The notes: generated by a model not told the origin, from the letters alone. A stretch of 41,060 bases of DNA from Streptomyces sp. AV19 (GCF_015999245.1 NZ_JAEAMR010000007.1:67646-108705); one strand, 5' to 3'. Positions 32,928 to 41,060 are shown, counted from the first letter of the stretch. Made by a program: numbers and translations.

Positions 32928-33578
32928 TTACGCGCCGGTTCCATGCTCGTCGAGAGCCCGGGTGAGCGCGCGGGCGGACGTGGTGGGCCCGCCGAGGCGG
33001 CGCACCGTGCCGTCGGCGGCGTGCAGCAGCAGGGTGGGGAAGCTGTCCACGCCGAGCCGGCGGACCTCGCGGAAGCCGGCCCGGGCCTCCTGCCGGGTCG
33101 CGGGCAGGGCGTACGCCGCGACGGCCGCGTCCGCGTCCACGCCGCCGGCCTCGTCGGCGACGGCCTTGAGCGTGGCCGGGTCGGACAGGCTCAGCCCGTC
33201 GCGGTACCAGGCCAGTTGGAGGGCGCCGGCGAACTCGAGCGTCCGCTCCGGCGCCTGCCGGGAGAGGGCGGCCAGCGCGGTCGCCGCGTCGGCCGAGTCG
33301 AGCACGGTCGTGCCGTCGGCCACCGCCCGCCGGTAGTCCGGGCCGAAGACCGCGCCGGTCAGCTCGGCGATCCGCGCGTCGGACTGCGGGATGTAGGAGG
33401 CGTAGGCGCCCACCGGCCGGGCGCGGGCGCCGGTGAAGAGGCCACCGCTGAGCACCCGCAGGTCCAGGCGGTCGGCGTTCACCGCGGCGAACTCCCGCAC
33501 CGTGGGGCCGAAGCCGTAGCACCACCCGCAATAGGCGTCGAACGCGTATGTGACCTTGTGCCGGGGCTGCTGTGCCAT
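32928..33578 (-). CDS. DsbA-family thioredoxin-fold oxidoreductase
   Basis: 216 residues, no signal peptide, so it acts in the cytoplasm. It opens KVTYAFDAYCGWCYGFGPTV with the active-site CGWC, and has GVDSFPTLLLHAADG with the cis-Pro, framing a helical insertion (about residues 60-150) typical of FrnE/DsbA-like or HCCA isomerase-type proteins. The ATG at 33578 follows GAGGTGAACGAC. It precedes the NmrA-like gene. A glutathione- or mycothiol-dependent reductase or isomerase role is plausible but not shown. Confidence 0.9.
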   Translation of the reverse strand: MAQQPRHKVTYAFDAYCGWCYGFGPTVREFAAVNADRLDLRVLSGGLFTGARARPVGAYASYIPQSDARIAELTGAVFGPDYRRAVADGTTVLDSADAATALAALSRQAPERTLEFAGALQLAWYRDGLSLSDPATLKAVADEAGGVDADAAVAAYALPATRQEARAGFREVRRLGVDSFPTLLLHAADGTVRRLGGPTTSARALTRALDEHGTGA

Positions 33579-33598
33579 GTCGTTCACCTCGTTCACCA

Positions 33599-33664
33599 GA
33601 ACTCGTTTCCGAACTCGTCTTCCGAACTTGTTTTCTGCTCAACCACGCTTGTGATTGACCACAA
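33599..33664. promoter_or_regulatory. Divergent promoter region with three direct repeats and a palindrome
   Basis: GAACTCGTTTCC (33599), GAACTCGTCTTCC (33611) and GAACTTGTTTTCT (33624) are three near copies spaced about 12-13 bp. TTGTG-N6-CACAA follows at 33649-33664. They sit between the DsbA-family gene and the AraC regulator; AraC proteins often bind direct repeats, so this is a likely operator. The region is lower in GC than its surroundings. Confidence 0.6.
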
Positions 33665-33711
33665 CGTTAGGCAGCGGGAATCCCTACGACCAGGTACGCT
33701 CGGGTCTCCTC

Positions 33712-34593
33712 ATGGTGAAAAACGGACACGAAGAGATCCTCCACCTCACCTATACGCCCCCGCCCGGCACCCCGGCCGGCGTCGAGGTGATGACCCTCGC
33801 CGAACTGCGCGACCGCGCCGCCGAGGGCCTGCTGCAACGGCCCCAGCGGCTGGACTTCCACCAGCTGGCCGTCGTCGACTCCGGCGCCGCCGCCCACACC
33901 GTGGACTTCACCGGCTACTGGCTGACGGAGGGCTCGGTGCTGTGGGTGCGCCCCGGTCAGGTGCAGAGCTTCGGGGACGCCACCCGCGTCGAGGGCACGG
34001 TGATCCTGGTGCAGCCCGGCTTCCTGCCGCCCGGCAGCGCGGTCGCCGCCATGGCCGACGACCCCTTCCACCCGGTGCTCTGGCAGCCGGTGGGCGACGA
34101 CGCCGAAGCCGTGTCCCTGGCCGTCCGGCACCTGGCGGCCGACTTCCGCACCGGCGCCGGGCTGCCCCCCGACGTCCACGCCGACGTGCTGCGCCACCTG
34201 CTGTCCGTGCTGGTGCTGCGGCTGGCGCACTTCACCGCGCCGGTGGGCAGCCGGGTCGCGGCCCCCGGGGACGCCTTCGTCCGCTTCCGGGCCGCCGTGG
34301 AGCGGGACTTCGCGACCAGTCACCGGGTCGCGGACTACGCCCGCGCGCTGGGGTACGCGCCGCGCACGCTGTCGCGGGCGACGCTGGCGGCGGCGGGCAT
34401 GGGGGCGAAGGAATTCATCGACCGGCGCGTGGTGCTGGAGGCCAAACGGTTGCTGTCGCACAGCGACCTGCCGGTCGTCAGGGTCGGTGAGCGGCTCGGG
34501 TTCGAGGACGCCGCGAACTTCTCGAAGTTCTTCCAGCAGCGCGCGGGGCTCGCCCCCGGCGCCTTCCGCACGGCCTCGCGCCGGAGCGCGTAG
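33712..34593 (+). CDS. AraC-family transcriptional regulator
   Basis: 293 residues. An N-terminal cupin-like sensor (AAAHTVDFTGYWLTEGSVLWVRPGQVQSFG is typical of the AraC arm domain) is followed by two helix-turn-helix units: HRVADYARALGYAPRTLSRATLAAAG and VRVGERLGFEDAANFSKFFQQRAGLAPGAFR, the second being the classic AraC/XylS signature. I take ATG 33712; a TTG at 33655 would overlap the palindrome. No good ribosome site is visible. It is divergent from the DsbA/NmrA pair and likely controls it. Confidence 0.9.
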   Translation: MVKNGHEEILHLTYTPPPGTPAGVEVMTLAELRDRAAEGLLQRPQRLDFHQLAVVDSGAAAHTVDFTGYWLTEGSVLWVRPGQVQSFGDATRVEGTVILVQPGFLPPGSAVAAMADDPFHPVLWQPVGDDAEAVSLAVRHLAADFRTGAGLPPDVHADVLRHLLSVLVLRLAHFTAPVGSRVAAPGDAFVRFRAAVERDFATSHRVADYARALGYAPRTLSRATLAAAGMGAKEFIDRRVVLEAKRLLSHSDLPVVRVGERLGFEDAANFSKFFQQRAGLAPGAFRTASRRSA

Positions 34594-34621
34594 ACGGGCC
34601 GGACCACGTAGCCGACGGCGC

Positions 34622-36124
34622 TCACTCCCCGTACCGCGGGTGCATCAGCGTCGACGCCACCGCGCCCCCGCCCTCCAGGGCCCGCATCCCGGCCGGCACC
34701 TGGGGGCACCCCCGGCGGCAGCCGGGGGCCGGCGACCGGCCCGCCAGGACGAACGCCCAGCCCTCGCCCGCCCCCGGGCTCCGGTACGGCCGGGTGCACA
34801 GGCCCACCGACCGCACCGTGGCGTCCACGGTCCGGAGGTCGTGCGCCCGCTCCCCCATCCGCCCCGCGTGCACCACGAGCCGTCCCCCGTCGCCCAACTG
34901 CCGTGCCACCAGCCCATAGAACTCCTGCGAGTACAGCTTCGCGCCCCCCGTCCCCCCGGGCCCCGGCAGGTCGCAGACCACCACGTCGTACGCCCGTCCC
35001 GGCACCGCCGGGGGCCGGCCGCGCAGCCACTCGAAGGGATCGGCGTGCACCACGGCGACCCTCGCGTCCTCATAGGCACCGCCGTTGAACCGGACGAACC
35101 GGGCGTCCGTGCGGGCGAGCCGGACGACGGTCGCGTCGGGGTCGACGACGGTCACCGCCGCCACACCGCCGTGCCGCAGCACCTCGCGCACCGCGATGCC
35201 GTCGCCCCCGCCGAGCACCAGGACCCGCCGGTGCGACCCCGCCATCGCCGGGCCCACCAGCGCCTCGTGGTAGCGCGAGGGCTCGCCGCTGGCACGCAGC
35301 CGGCCGTCCAGGAAGAGCGCCGGCTCACCGCCGCCCGCGCCGCCGGTGAGCACCACCTCCTTCATGCCGGTCCGCACGGCCACCCGCACGTCCGTCCCGT
35401 AGACCGCCTGCCGGGCGGCCCTCTCGAACGGATCGCTGAGCACCGAGCAGAGCGCGAGCAGCGCCAGCACCAGCCCGTTGGCCGCCAGCACCGCCCAGCG
35501 GGCGCGCGCGCTCAAATCGCCCCGGAACAGCCACAGCACCAGCGCCCCGCCGGCCACGGCGTTGACCGCTCCGGTGACCAGCGCGCCCGTCAACTGGCCC
35601 AGAACGGGCAGCAGGAGGAAGGGGAAGGCGAGGCCGCCCACCAGCGCGCCCACGTAGTCGGCGGCGAAGAGGTCGGCGACCGCGCCGCCCGCGTCCTGCC
35701 GCCGGATCCGCTGGATCAGGGTCATCAGCAGCGGTACCTCGGCCCCGGTGAGCACCCCGATGAGCAGCGAGAACCCCACGAGCGCGGGCCAGGCCCGGCC
35801 GTACCAGGCGAAGCAGGCGTACAGCGCCATCGCCGACAGGCCGCCCGCCAGGGCGAGCACCGCCTCGACGGCCGCGAAACCGAGGGCCGCACGGCCGCGC
35901 AGCCGCTTGGCGAGCAGGGAACCGACCCCCATCGCGAAGACCATCACCGAGAGCACGACGGACGCCTGGGTGACGGAGTCACCGATGAGGTACGAGGCCA
36001 GGGCGACCAGTTCCAGCTCGTACACCAACCCGCAGGCGGCGCAGATGAAGACGGTGGTCAGCACGAGGAGGCGGCCGATCCCGGCCGGTACGGGCAATCG
36101 CGCGGGTACCGGACGGTAGATCAT
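34622..36124 (-). CDS. Membrane polyamine aminopropyltransferase (SpeE-like)
   Basis: 500 residues. The N-terminal part (about 1-220) has seven or so membrane helices ([18 protein letters not shown] first). The C-terminal part is a spermidine-synthase Rossmann domain: [13 protein letters not shown], the dcSAM-binding [32 protein letters not shown] and [25 protein letters not shown]. Such fused proteins are widespread in actinobacteria; whether they make spermidine is uncertain. The ATG at 36124 gives [15 protein letters not shown]2617 gene lies 49 bp upstream on the same strand and is probably in the same operon. Confidence 0.93.
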   Translation of the reverse strand: MIYRPVPARLPVPAGIGRLLVLTTVFICAACGLVYELELVALASYLIGDSVTQASVVLSVMVFAMGVGSLLAKRLRGRAALGFAAVEAVLALAGGLSAMALYACFAWYGRAWPALVGFSLLIGVLTGAEVPLLMTLIQRIRRQDAGGAVADLFAADYVGALVGGLAFPFLLLPVLGQLTGALVTGAVNAVAGGALVLWLFRGDLSARARWAVLAANGLVLALLALCSVLSDPFERAARQAVYGTDVRVAVRTGMKEVVLTGGAGGGEPALFLDGRLRASGEPSRYHEALVGPAMAGSHRRVLVLGGGDGIAVREVLRHGGVAAVTVVDPDATVVRLARTDARFVRFNGGAYEDARVAVVHADPFEWLRGRPPAVPGRAYDVVVCDLPGPGGTGGAKLYSQEFYGLVARQLGDGGRLVVHAGRMGERAHDLRTVDATVRSVGLCTRPYRSPGAGEGWAFVLAGRSPAPGCRRGCPQVPAGMRALEGGGAVASTLMHPRYGE

Positions 36125-36173
36125 GCGGGAACGCTACGTCACGATCCAGCATCGCCCTGTCACCCACACGAGT

Positions 36174-36791
36174 TCAATGCTCATGATCCTCACGCGAGTT
36201 GACCGCGCCACCGGGCGCGCTACCGTTCGCCAGGGGGCTCGCGCCAGGGCGCTTCGCGGCGCCCGGTGCGCCGGGGGGTGCGCAGCCGACGCGCACTCCC
36301 ACCCGGGTGCGGGTGACGACGAGGCGCCCCTCCTGCGGGTACGCGTGCCAGGTGCGCCAGCTGACCTGGCCGTCGCGCCGCTGGGCGAGCAGCGCGGTGA
36401 AGGCGTGCGGGTCCCCGGGAAACGTTCCGGCCAGGCCCTGGGGGTGCTCGGCGACCAGGGCCAGGAGCTCCTGCGCGCGCCCCGCGAACGAACATCGCGA
36501 CAAGGTCTCGACGCGGGCCGCGAATTCGTACTCCCAGGCGCCGACGCGTTTGGCCACGCCCAGGGGCAGCGGGGTACTGCTGCCGGGTATGCACGCGACC
36601 GTCTCCGAGCAGGCCCCGCTCCCCTCCTCCAACAGCACCTGGTGGGAAGCGCCGAGCAGCCGCAACTGGACGGCCGCCCGGCCGAGTTGGAGATCGAGGA
36701 CGGCCAGCGCCGGCAGCGGCTCCCGGCCCAGGGCCCAGGCGAGGTCGGCCGCGCGGGTGTCGGTGTAACCGGTCTTGAGGGTGGTGAGCAT
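36174..36791 (-). CDS. DUF2617 family protein
   Basis: 205 residues, soluble. It begins MLTTLKTGYTDTRAADLAWALGREPLPALAVLDLQLG, and has QLRLLGASHQVLLEEG, RVGAWEYEFAARVETL and WRTWHAYPQEGRLVVTRTRVGV, the usual DUF2617 pattern. The C-terminal ~35 residues are low-complexity. Function is unknown; the steady association with the membrane spermidine synthase-like gene suggests a linked role. Upstream (36792-37054) I see no certain gene or promoter. A short ATG frame at 36970 there (MKPSAPTAF) has a ribosome site but no other support. Confidence 0.9.
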   Translation of the reverse strand: MLTTLKTGYTDTRAADLAWALGREPLPALAVLDLQLGRAAVQLRLLGASHQVLLEEGSGACSETVACIPGSSTPLPLGVAKRVGAWEYEFAARVETLSRCSFAGRAQELLALVAEHPQGLAGTFPGDPHAFTALLAQRRDGQVSWRTWHAYPQEGRLVVTRTRVGVRVGCAPPGAPGAAKRPGASPLANGSAPGGAVNSREDHEH

Positions 36792-37054
36792 GGGTCGGCT
36801 CCGCGAGCGAACAGTGGGGGATGGCCGGCCCGCCCCGAGGAGGACCAGGTCTTCGAGTACGCCGGGTCATGCCCACTCTGGAGGCTCCCTGATCCGGCGG
36901 AGGCGTTTCCGGGATTCCCGGGCGTTTTCCCCAAACGTCTCCGGGCGCTGCCCTGGTCGAGAGGAAATCATGAAGCCATCGGCGCCCACAGCATTTTTAC
37001 CCATCATCGTCGATTTTCCATCCACGCGTGGGCCCGACGGTTCAAGTGTTCAAC

Positions 37055-37089
37055 AAAAAAGCACCCGGCGGGAGTTGGGCCCCCGCCGG
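37055..37089 (-). terminator. Intrinsic terminator with a U tract, after the aminotransferase
   Basis: CCGGCGGG (37065-37072) pairs with CCCGCCGG (37082-37089). On the minus strand the hairpin is followed by GTGCTTTTTTG (six T at 37060-37055), a canonical Rho-independent form. It is 53 bp after the stop of the gene at 37142, and this type with a clear T run is rare here. Confidence 0.85.
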
Positions 37090-37141
37090 CGCATATGCGG
37101 CTGGACCTGGGCCACTTGCAAATCCCCTGATCAAAGGGGCA

Positions 37142-38377
37142 TCAGCCGCTGCCCCCCAGCCGTTCCACCGCCGCGCGGACCGAGTCCTCGCTCCGGCAGA
37201 ACGAGAATCGCACCAGATGGGACGGGGCGCCCGGGCGCACCCAGAAGGCGGAGGTGGGAATGGCCACCACCCCGGCGCGCGAAGGGAGTTCATGGCAGAA
37301 TCGCACGCCGTCCCCGTGCCCCCACGCGCGGATGTCCGCCTGGAGGAAATACCCGGCGTCCGCCCGGTACGGGCGCAACCCGGCGCGCTCCAGTCCCTCG
37401 CTCAGCAGGTCACGGTTGCGCCCCAGGGCCCGCCGCACCTCCGCGGCCCACTCCTCCACGCCCCCCAGCGCCCGGGCCAGTGCCTCCTGGTAGGGCGTGC
37501 CGGAGGCGTAGGTGAGGAACTGCTTCACCCCGGCCACCGCCGCGACCAGCCGCGCCGGGCCGCACACCCAGCCGATCTTCCAGCCGGTGACGTTGAAGGT
37601 CTTGCCCGCCGAGGAGATGGTGAGCGTCCGCTCCCGCATGCCCGGCAGCGCGGCGATCGTGCGGTGCGCGCCGGTGGGGGCGTCATCGAAGACCAGGTGC
37701 TCGTACACCTCGTCCGTCACCACCACCAGGCCGTGCTCCCGGCAGACCTCGGCGACGGCCGCCAGCTCGTCCGGCGTGAACACCTTGCCCGTCGGGTTGT
37801 GCGGGGTGTTCAGCAGCAGCACGCGGGTGCGCGGCGTGACGGCCGCCCGCAACGCGTCCTCGTCCAGGACGAACCCTCCCCCAGTGCCGGCCGCCCGGGG
37901 GGACCCCCATGCCTCCTCCACCAGCGGCACGGCCACGAGCTTCGCACCCGCGAAGCGGGCCCCCGCCGGGTAGGCGTCGTAGCAGGGGTCGAACGCGAGC
38001 ACCTCGTCGCCCGGGTCGCACAGTCCCAGCAGCGCGGCCGCGAGCGCCTCGGTGGCCCCGGTGGTCACCAGCACCTCGTCCCGGGGGTCGTACGCCAGTC
38101 CGTAGCGCCGCAGCTGGTGCGCCGCGACGGCCTCCCGCAGCGCGGGCGCGCCGTGCGCCGGCGGGTACTGGTTGGCGCCCGACCGCACCGCGTCCGCCAC
38201 GTCCGCCAGCAGCTGCGGCGGGCTGGGCAGCTCGGGCACGCCCTGCCCGAGGTTCACCGCGCCCGTGCTCCGCGCCAGCTCGGTCATCTCCGTGAAGACG
38301 GACGTGCCCACCCCGGCGACCCGCGCCGCCGGCCGCCAGTCCGCGTCTCGCCTGCCGGCCCCGAATTCGCTGCCCAT
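37142..38377 (-). CDS. Class I/II PLP-dependent aminotransferase
   Basis: 411 residues, cytoplasmic. Motifs: NLGQGVPELPSPPQ, NQYPPAHGAPALREAVAAH, VLVTTGATEALAAALLG, LLNTPHNPTGKVF (the Asn), VVTDEVYEHLVFD (the Asp) and the Schiff-base Lys in TLTISSAGKTFNVTGWKIGW. The C-terminal RFSFCRSEDSV holds the substrate Arg. It belongs to the kynurenine/methionine aminotransferase type (Iγ group); the exact substrate is open. The ATG at 38377 follows GGGAGGGCTTG. It has its own intrinsic terminator. Confidence 0.93.
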   Translation of the reverse strand: MGSEFGAGRRDADWRPAARVAGVGTSVFTEMTELARSTGAVNLGQGVPELPSPPQLLADVADAVRSGANQYPPAHGAPALREAVAAHQLRRYGLAYDPRDEVLVTTGATEALAAALLGLCDPGDEVLAFDPCYDAYPAGARFAGAKLVAVPLVEEAWGSPRAAGTGGGFVLDEDALRAAVTPRTRVLLLNTPHNPTGKVFTPDELAAVAEVCREHGLVVVTDEVYEHLVFDDAPTGAHRTIAALPGMRERTLTISSAGKTFNVTGWKIGWVCGPARLVAAVAGVKQFLTYASGTPYQEALARALGGVEEWAAEVRRALGRNRDLLSEGLERAGLRPYRADAGYFLQADIRAWGHGDGVRFCHELPSRAGVVAIPTSAFWVRPGAPSHLVRFSFCRSEDSVRAAVERLGGSG

Positions 38378-38472
38378 CAAGCCCTCCCCGATCGGTCCTC
38401 GACCCGCGGTCCTTGATCGCCTCCACGATAGGCGCGCGCACGCCCCCACAGCCCCCCCTCGTGCCGAGCGAT

Positions 38473-38552
38473 CAGCCCGTCCGGGGGTTGCCCCCTCCGG
38501 GGAGTTCGAGGACGAACGCGGCGAAGCCGCTTCGCCGCCCCGGGCGGAGCCC
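38473..38552. repeat. Half copy of the large intergenic palindrome family (right-arm orientation)
   Basis: CAGCCCGTCCGGGGGTTGCC, then CCTCCGGGGAGTTCGAGGACGA, GCGAAGCCGC and GGGCGGAGCCCC follow the right-arm order of the full elements. There is no left arm. The rest of the gap to 38830 contains no gene I can support. It lies between divergent genes, so it is unlikely to be only a terminator. Confidence 0.75.
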
Positions 38553-38830
38553 CAGGAGACCCGCGCGCCCCGAGCGGACCGCGCCTCCGCGGGCACACCC
38601 CCCGATCAGGCCAAGCGCCCCGAGCGACCCCGCCGCCGAGTGGGTGGAAGCCGCGCCGCGTTCGGGCGTGACGCATCGCGCGCGCGAGACGGCCGACGCA
38701 TGGTCGGTATGCCCGCCCGTTCCGTACCGGCGCCGTCCCCGGCGCCCGACCGGTCATGCCGGCCGGAGTCCACCGGTGCCGGCCAGGCCGCTCCCCCGGC
38801 CGGCCCGGGGAGGTGCCCCGAGGAGGTCCC

Positions 38831-40054
38831 GTGTCAGCCGGCCCCGTCGTCAACCCCAGCGCGGTGCCCGTCCGCGCACCGGAACCGCGCCGCGACACCG
38901 GCGGCCGTCCCGTCCGCCGCACGGACCGGGTACGCGAGGCCCTGCGCCGTGCACTGCCCGCGCTGGGGCTCTACGCCTCGGCCCGGCTGCTCGGCCTCGC
39001 CATGATGGCCGGCTGGGCCTGGTCCACCGGCCGGCACCCGCGCACGCTGCTCGGCCACTCCTGGGACGGCATCTGGTACGCGGGCATCGCCCGCAACGGC
39101 TACGGGCTCGTCCTGCCCTCCCCCACCAGCCGCGGGGTGATCTTCAACGACCTCGCGTTCTTCCCGCTGTTCCCCGGCCTCGTGCACGCGGTGACGGTGC
39201 TGACCCCGTTCACCGTCGTCTCCGCCCAGCTGGTCGTCTCCTGGAGCTCGGCCGTGGCCGCGGCCTGGGGGATCTACGCCGTCGGGGAGCGGCTGCACGG
39301 CCGGCGGACCGCGACCTGGCTCGTCCTGCTGTGGGGCCTGCTGCCGCACGCCATCGTGCAGACCATGGGCTACACCGAGTCCCTGATGACGGCGCTCGCC
39401 GCCTGGAGCCTGTACGCGGCCGTCACCGGCCGGCCCGTGTGGGCCGGCGCCCTCGCCCTGGTCGCCGGGCTCTCCCGGCCCAACGCCGTCGCCGTGGCCG
39501 CCGCCCTGATCTGCGCCACCGCGCTCGTCCTGTGGCGCGAGCCGCGCTCGCGCGGCGACTGGCGGCTGTGGACCGGCGCCGCGCTCGCCCCGCTGGGCTG
39601 GGCCGGCTACGTCCTCTGGGCCGGCATCCGCTCCGGCGGCGGACCGCTCGGCTACTTCGCCGTGCAGCGGCGCTGGGGCTCGCGCTTCGACTTCGGCGCG
39701 GACGCGTTCCGGTTCATCCGCCACTTGTTCACCGGCCGCGACTTCATGGCCTACTACGGCTCGCTGGCCGTCCTGGCCGTCGCCCTGGTGGCGCTCGTCC
39801 TGTTCGTCCTGGACCGCCCGCCCGCCCCGTTGCTGGCCTACGTCGCGGTGCTGTGCGTCATCGCGGTCGGCGGCTCCAGCTATTTCGCGTCCAAACCGCG
39901 GTTCCTGATCCCCGCGTTCCCGCTGCTGCTGCCGCTGGCGCTGGGCATGGCGAGAGCCCGGCCGCGCACCGCCCTGGTGACGGTCGGCGCGCTGGCCGGG
40001 CTCTCGTTCGTCTACGGGACGTATCTGGTGACGATCGCCCGCATCCCGATGTAG
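38831..40054 (+). CDS. Polytopic membrane glycosyltransferase (PIG-V/GT39-like mannosyltransferase)
   Basis: 407 residues with about nine or ten membrane helices. After a basic N-terminus comes LYASARLLGLAMMAGWAW and then a loop with HSWDGIWYAGIARNGYG, the WD-WY-IA-NGY pattern of PIG-V-type mannosyltransferases that use lipid-linked sugar at the outer face. NDLAFFPLFPGLVHAV and QTMGYTESLMTALAAWSLYAA follow, as in this family, and a KPRFLIPAFPLLLPLA segment near the end. The GTG at 38831 has AGGAGG upstream. It ends 8 bp from the converging YbjN gene. Role: probably surface glycan or protein glycosylation. Confidence 0.88.
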   Translation: MSAGPVVNPSAVPVRAPEPRRDTGGRPVRRTDRVREALRRALPALGLYASARLLGLAMMAGWAWSTGRHPRTLLGHSWDGIWYAGIARNGYGLVLPSPTSRGVIFNDLAFFPLFPGLVHAVTVLTPFTVVSAQLVVSWSSAVAAAWGIYAVGERLHGRRTATWLVLLWGLLPHAIVQTMGYTESLMTALAAWSLYAAVTGRPVWAGALALVAGLSRPNAVAVAAALICATALVLWREPRSRGDWRLWTGAALAPLGWAGYVLWAGIRSGGGPLGYFAVQRRWGSRFDFGADAFRFIRHLFTGRDFMAYYGSLAVLAVALVALVLFVLDRPPAPLLAYVAVLCVIAVGGSSYFASKPRFLIPAFPLLLPLALGMARARPRTALVTVGALAGLSFVYGTYLVTIARIPM

Positions 40055-40061
40055 CCGGGAA

Positions 40062-40601
40062 TCAGGCCTCGGGCTTGTCGTCGCCCTCGTCGCCCTGCTC
40101 CAGCTCATCCTCCAGACCCAGCTGCTCCACCAGCCACTTGTCGAACTCGACGGAGGCGCGGACCCAGCTGACGGTGCTGGACACGAAGTGCTCCAGCGAC
40201 ACCCCGACGCCGATCAGCATCTGTGCCTCGCCGATCAGGCGGACGGTGCCGTCGTCGTTGGTGTGCGTGTAGACCTTCGGCCACAGAGTGCGGCGGTTCC
40301 AGTCGTCGACGACCTCCAGGAGCTTCGACTTCTCGTCGATGCCGTGCGGCCGGTCGTAGAACGTCCGCACCGAGAAGACCTGCTGCTCCTCCTCGCCGCG
40401 GAACATGAAGTACGTACGGAACTGCTCCCACGGAGCCGCGAGATCACCCTCGTCGTCGACGAGGTACTTCAGCTCCATCTGCTCCAGGAGCTGCTTGACC
40501 AGGTCCTGGTCGGGGATGACGGGGCCGGCCGGGCCCGTCTCTTCGGGCTGCGGCTCGGGCTGGCCCCCGAAATTCGGAATCGAGGACGGGTCGATGCTCA
40601 C
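40062..40601 (-). CDS. YbjN domain-containing protein
   Basis: 179 residues. A Pro-rich N-terminus leads to the YbjN/T3SS-chaperone-like fold: LVKQLLEQMELKYLVDDEGDLAAPWE, RTYFMFRGEEEQQVFSVRTFYDR, then KLLEVVDDWNRRTLWPKVYTHTNDDGTVRLIGEAQMLIGVGVSLEHF. A very acidic tail (DELEQGDEGDDKPEA) ends it. The GTG at 40601 follows AGGGAAATCCACG. Such proteins are conserved in actinobacteria with no firm role. It is next to clpB on the same strand, 117 bp downstream of it. Confidence 0.92.
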   Translation of the reverse strand: MSIDPSSIPNFGGQPEPQPEETGPAGPVIPDQDLVKQLLEQMELKYLVDDEGDLAAPWEQFRTYFMFRGEEEQQVFSVRTFYDRPHGIDEKSKLLEVVDDWNRRTLWPKVYTHTNDDGTVRLIGEAQMLIGVGVSLEHFVSSTVSWVRASVEFDKWLVEQLGLEDELEQGDEGDDKPEA

Positions 40602-40718
40602 CGTGGATTTCCCTTCGTACGGTTGCGGCCATCCTCCCCCACACCAGCCCCTGCCCCGCAACCCCCGGCGCATGCGTCTCTCGCGACCACGCGGCCGGGG
40701 GCGTCCCCGCGGCCATGA

Positions 40719-41060
40719 CTACGCCGTCCGGACCTCCTGGCCGGCGGGCCGCACCGACAGGCCCTCCTCGCCGGGGTGCCGCTCGACGCGGACGGTGTCG
40801 CCGTCGCGGATGTCGCCGGCCAGGATGGCGCGGGCGAGCCGGTCGCCGATGGCGGTCTGCACCAGGCGGCGCAGCGGTCGGGCGCCGTAGGTGAGGTCGG
40901 CGGCGGCGGCCTCGTCGTCGTGGCCGAGGGCGGCGAGCCAGTGCAGTGCGCCCGCGTCGACGTCGAGGGTGAGGCGGCGGTCGGCGAGGCGTTTTTGCAG
41001 CTGGGCGATCTGGATCTCGGCGATGCGCTCCAGCTGTCCGGTGCCGAGGGGGTGGAAGAC
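40719..41060 (-). CDS. clpB: ATP-dependent chaperone ClpB, C-terminal end (cut by the window)
   Basis: The last 113 residues. It reads VFHPLGTGQLERIAEIQIAQ, then RLADRRLTLDV, YGARPLRRLVQTAIGDRLARAIL and a DIRDGDTVRVERHP end, the C-terminal small domain (D2) of ClpB disaggregases. Between LGHDD and LTYGARP an AAAAD-type insertion of about eight residues is present where many ClpB proteins have a short GYDPxYGARP. ClpB works with DnaK to rescue aggregated protein. In Streptomyces it is usually controlled by HspR, whose site would lie outside this window. Confidence 0.93.
   Translation of the reverse strand, partial: VFHPLGTGQLERIAEIQIAQLQKRLADRRLTLDVDAGALHWLAALGHDDEAAAADLTYGARPLRRLVQTAIGDRLARAILAGDIRDGDTVRVERHPGEEGLSVRPAGQEVRTA

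Noticed and set aside
32239..33642. A single fused protein across the NmrA and DsbA region
   Set aside because: The upstream part of this frame is not the DsbA frame and has no domain. The NmrA-like gene has its own ribosome site and ATG at 32889, and the DsbA protein is in a different frame.
36970..37140. Small plus-strand gene starting MKPSAPTAF with GAGAGG upstream
   Set aside because: The frame runs into the antisense of the aminotransferase gene and through its terminator hairpin, and the sequence after ~25 residues has shadow-frame composition. A very short peptide remains possible.

Overview
The window is chromosomal DNA of a Streptomyces or a very close relative. Base composition is very GC-rich, codon third positions are almost all G or C, GTG starts are common, and nearly every protein is of a familiar Streptomyces type. 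The gene set (purA, fba, pyrE, clpB, speE-like, kynurenine genes) and one exact ParB-binding parS site point to the conserved core arm near the origin. I see no integrase, transposase, phage gene or CRISPR array.

Layout. 1-4240: three glycine tRNA genes. The first is odd and cut by the window edge; the other two are identical GCC copies that bracket a four-gene operon (ABC-2 exporter plus a DesK/DesR-like two-component system). 4265-6408: an OmpR-type two-component pair, reading left. 6615-12632: purC, a dimethylformamidase-like protein, a membrane protein that looks like an M48 peptidase without its zinc motif, and purD, all reading left. 12907-17242: a SLATT-like two-helix membrane protein, an unrecognised protein, a GntR regulator, a class III aminotransferase and a cold-shock protein. 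17407-21546: a PknB-type kinase, purA and a degenerate diacylglycerol-kinase-like protein. 22044-28224: a NarL-type two-component system, kynureninase, tryptophan 2,3-dioxygenase, a DUF3151 protein and a DHA2 drug exporter. 28337-30907: fba, parS, pyrE and an aldose epimerase-like protein. 31319-36791: a CoxG/SRPBCC membrane-anchored protein, an NmrA-type reductase and a DsbA-family protein divergent from an AraC regulator, a membrane spermidine synthase-like protein and a DUF2617 protein. 37142-41060: a class I aminotransferase, a PIG-V/GT39-like membrane mannosyltransferase, a YbjN protein and the 3' end of clpB.

How genes work together. purC, purD and purA cover steps of IMP and AMP synthesis. 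kynA and kynU overlap and together turn tryptophan into N-formylkynurenine and then anthranilate. The three two-component systems are each translationally coupled pairs. The DsbA and NmrA genes are probably controlled by the divergent AraC regulator.

The most notable non-coding content is a family of large modular inverted repeats in five intergenic gaps, a 44-bp palindrome with parS exactly at its centre, and short tandem duplications at gene ends. The best candidates for new biology are the aberrant tRNA-Gly, the palindrome family, and the two pseudo-enzymes (M48-like and DAGK-like).
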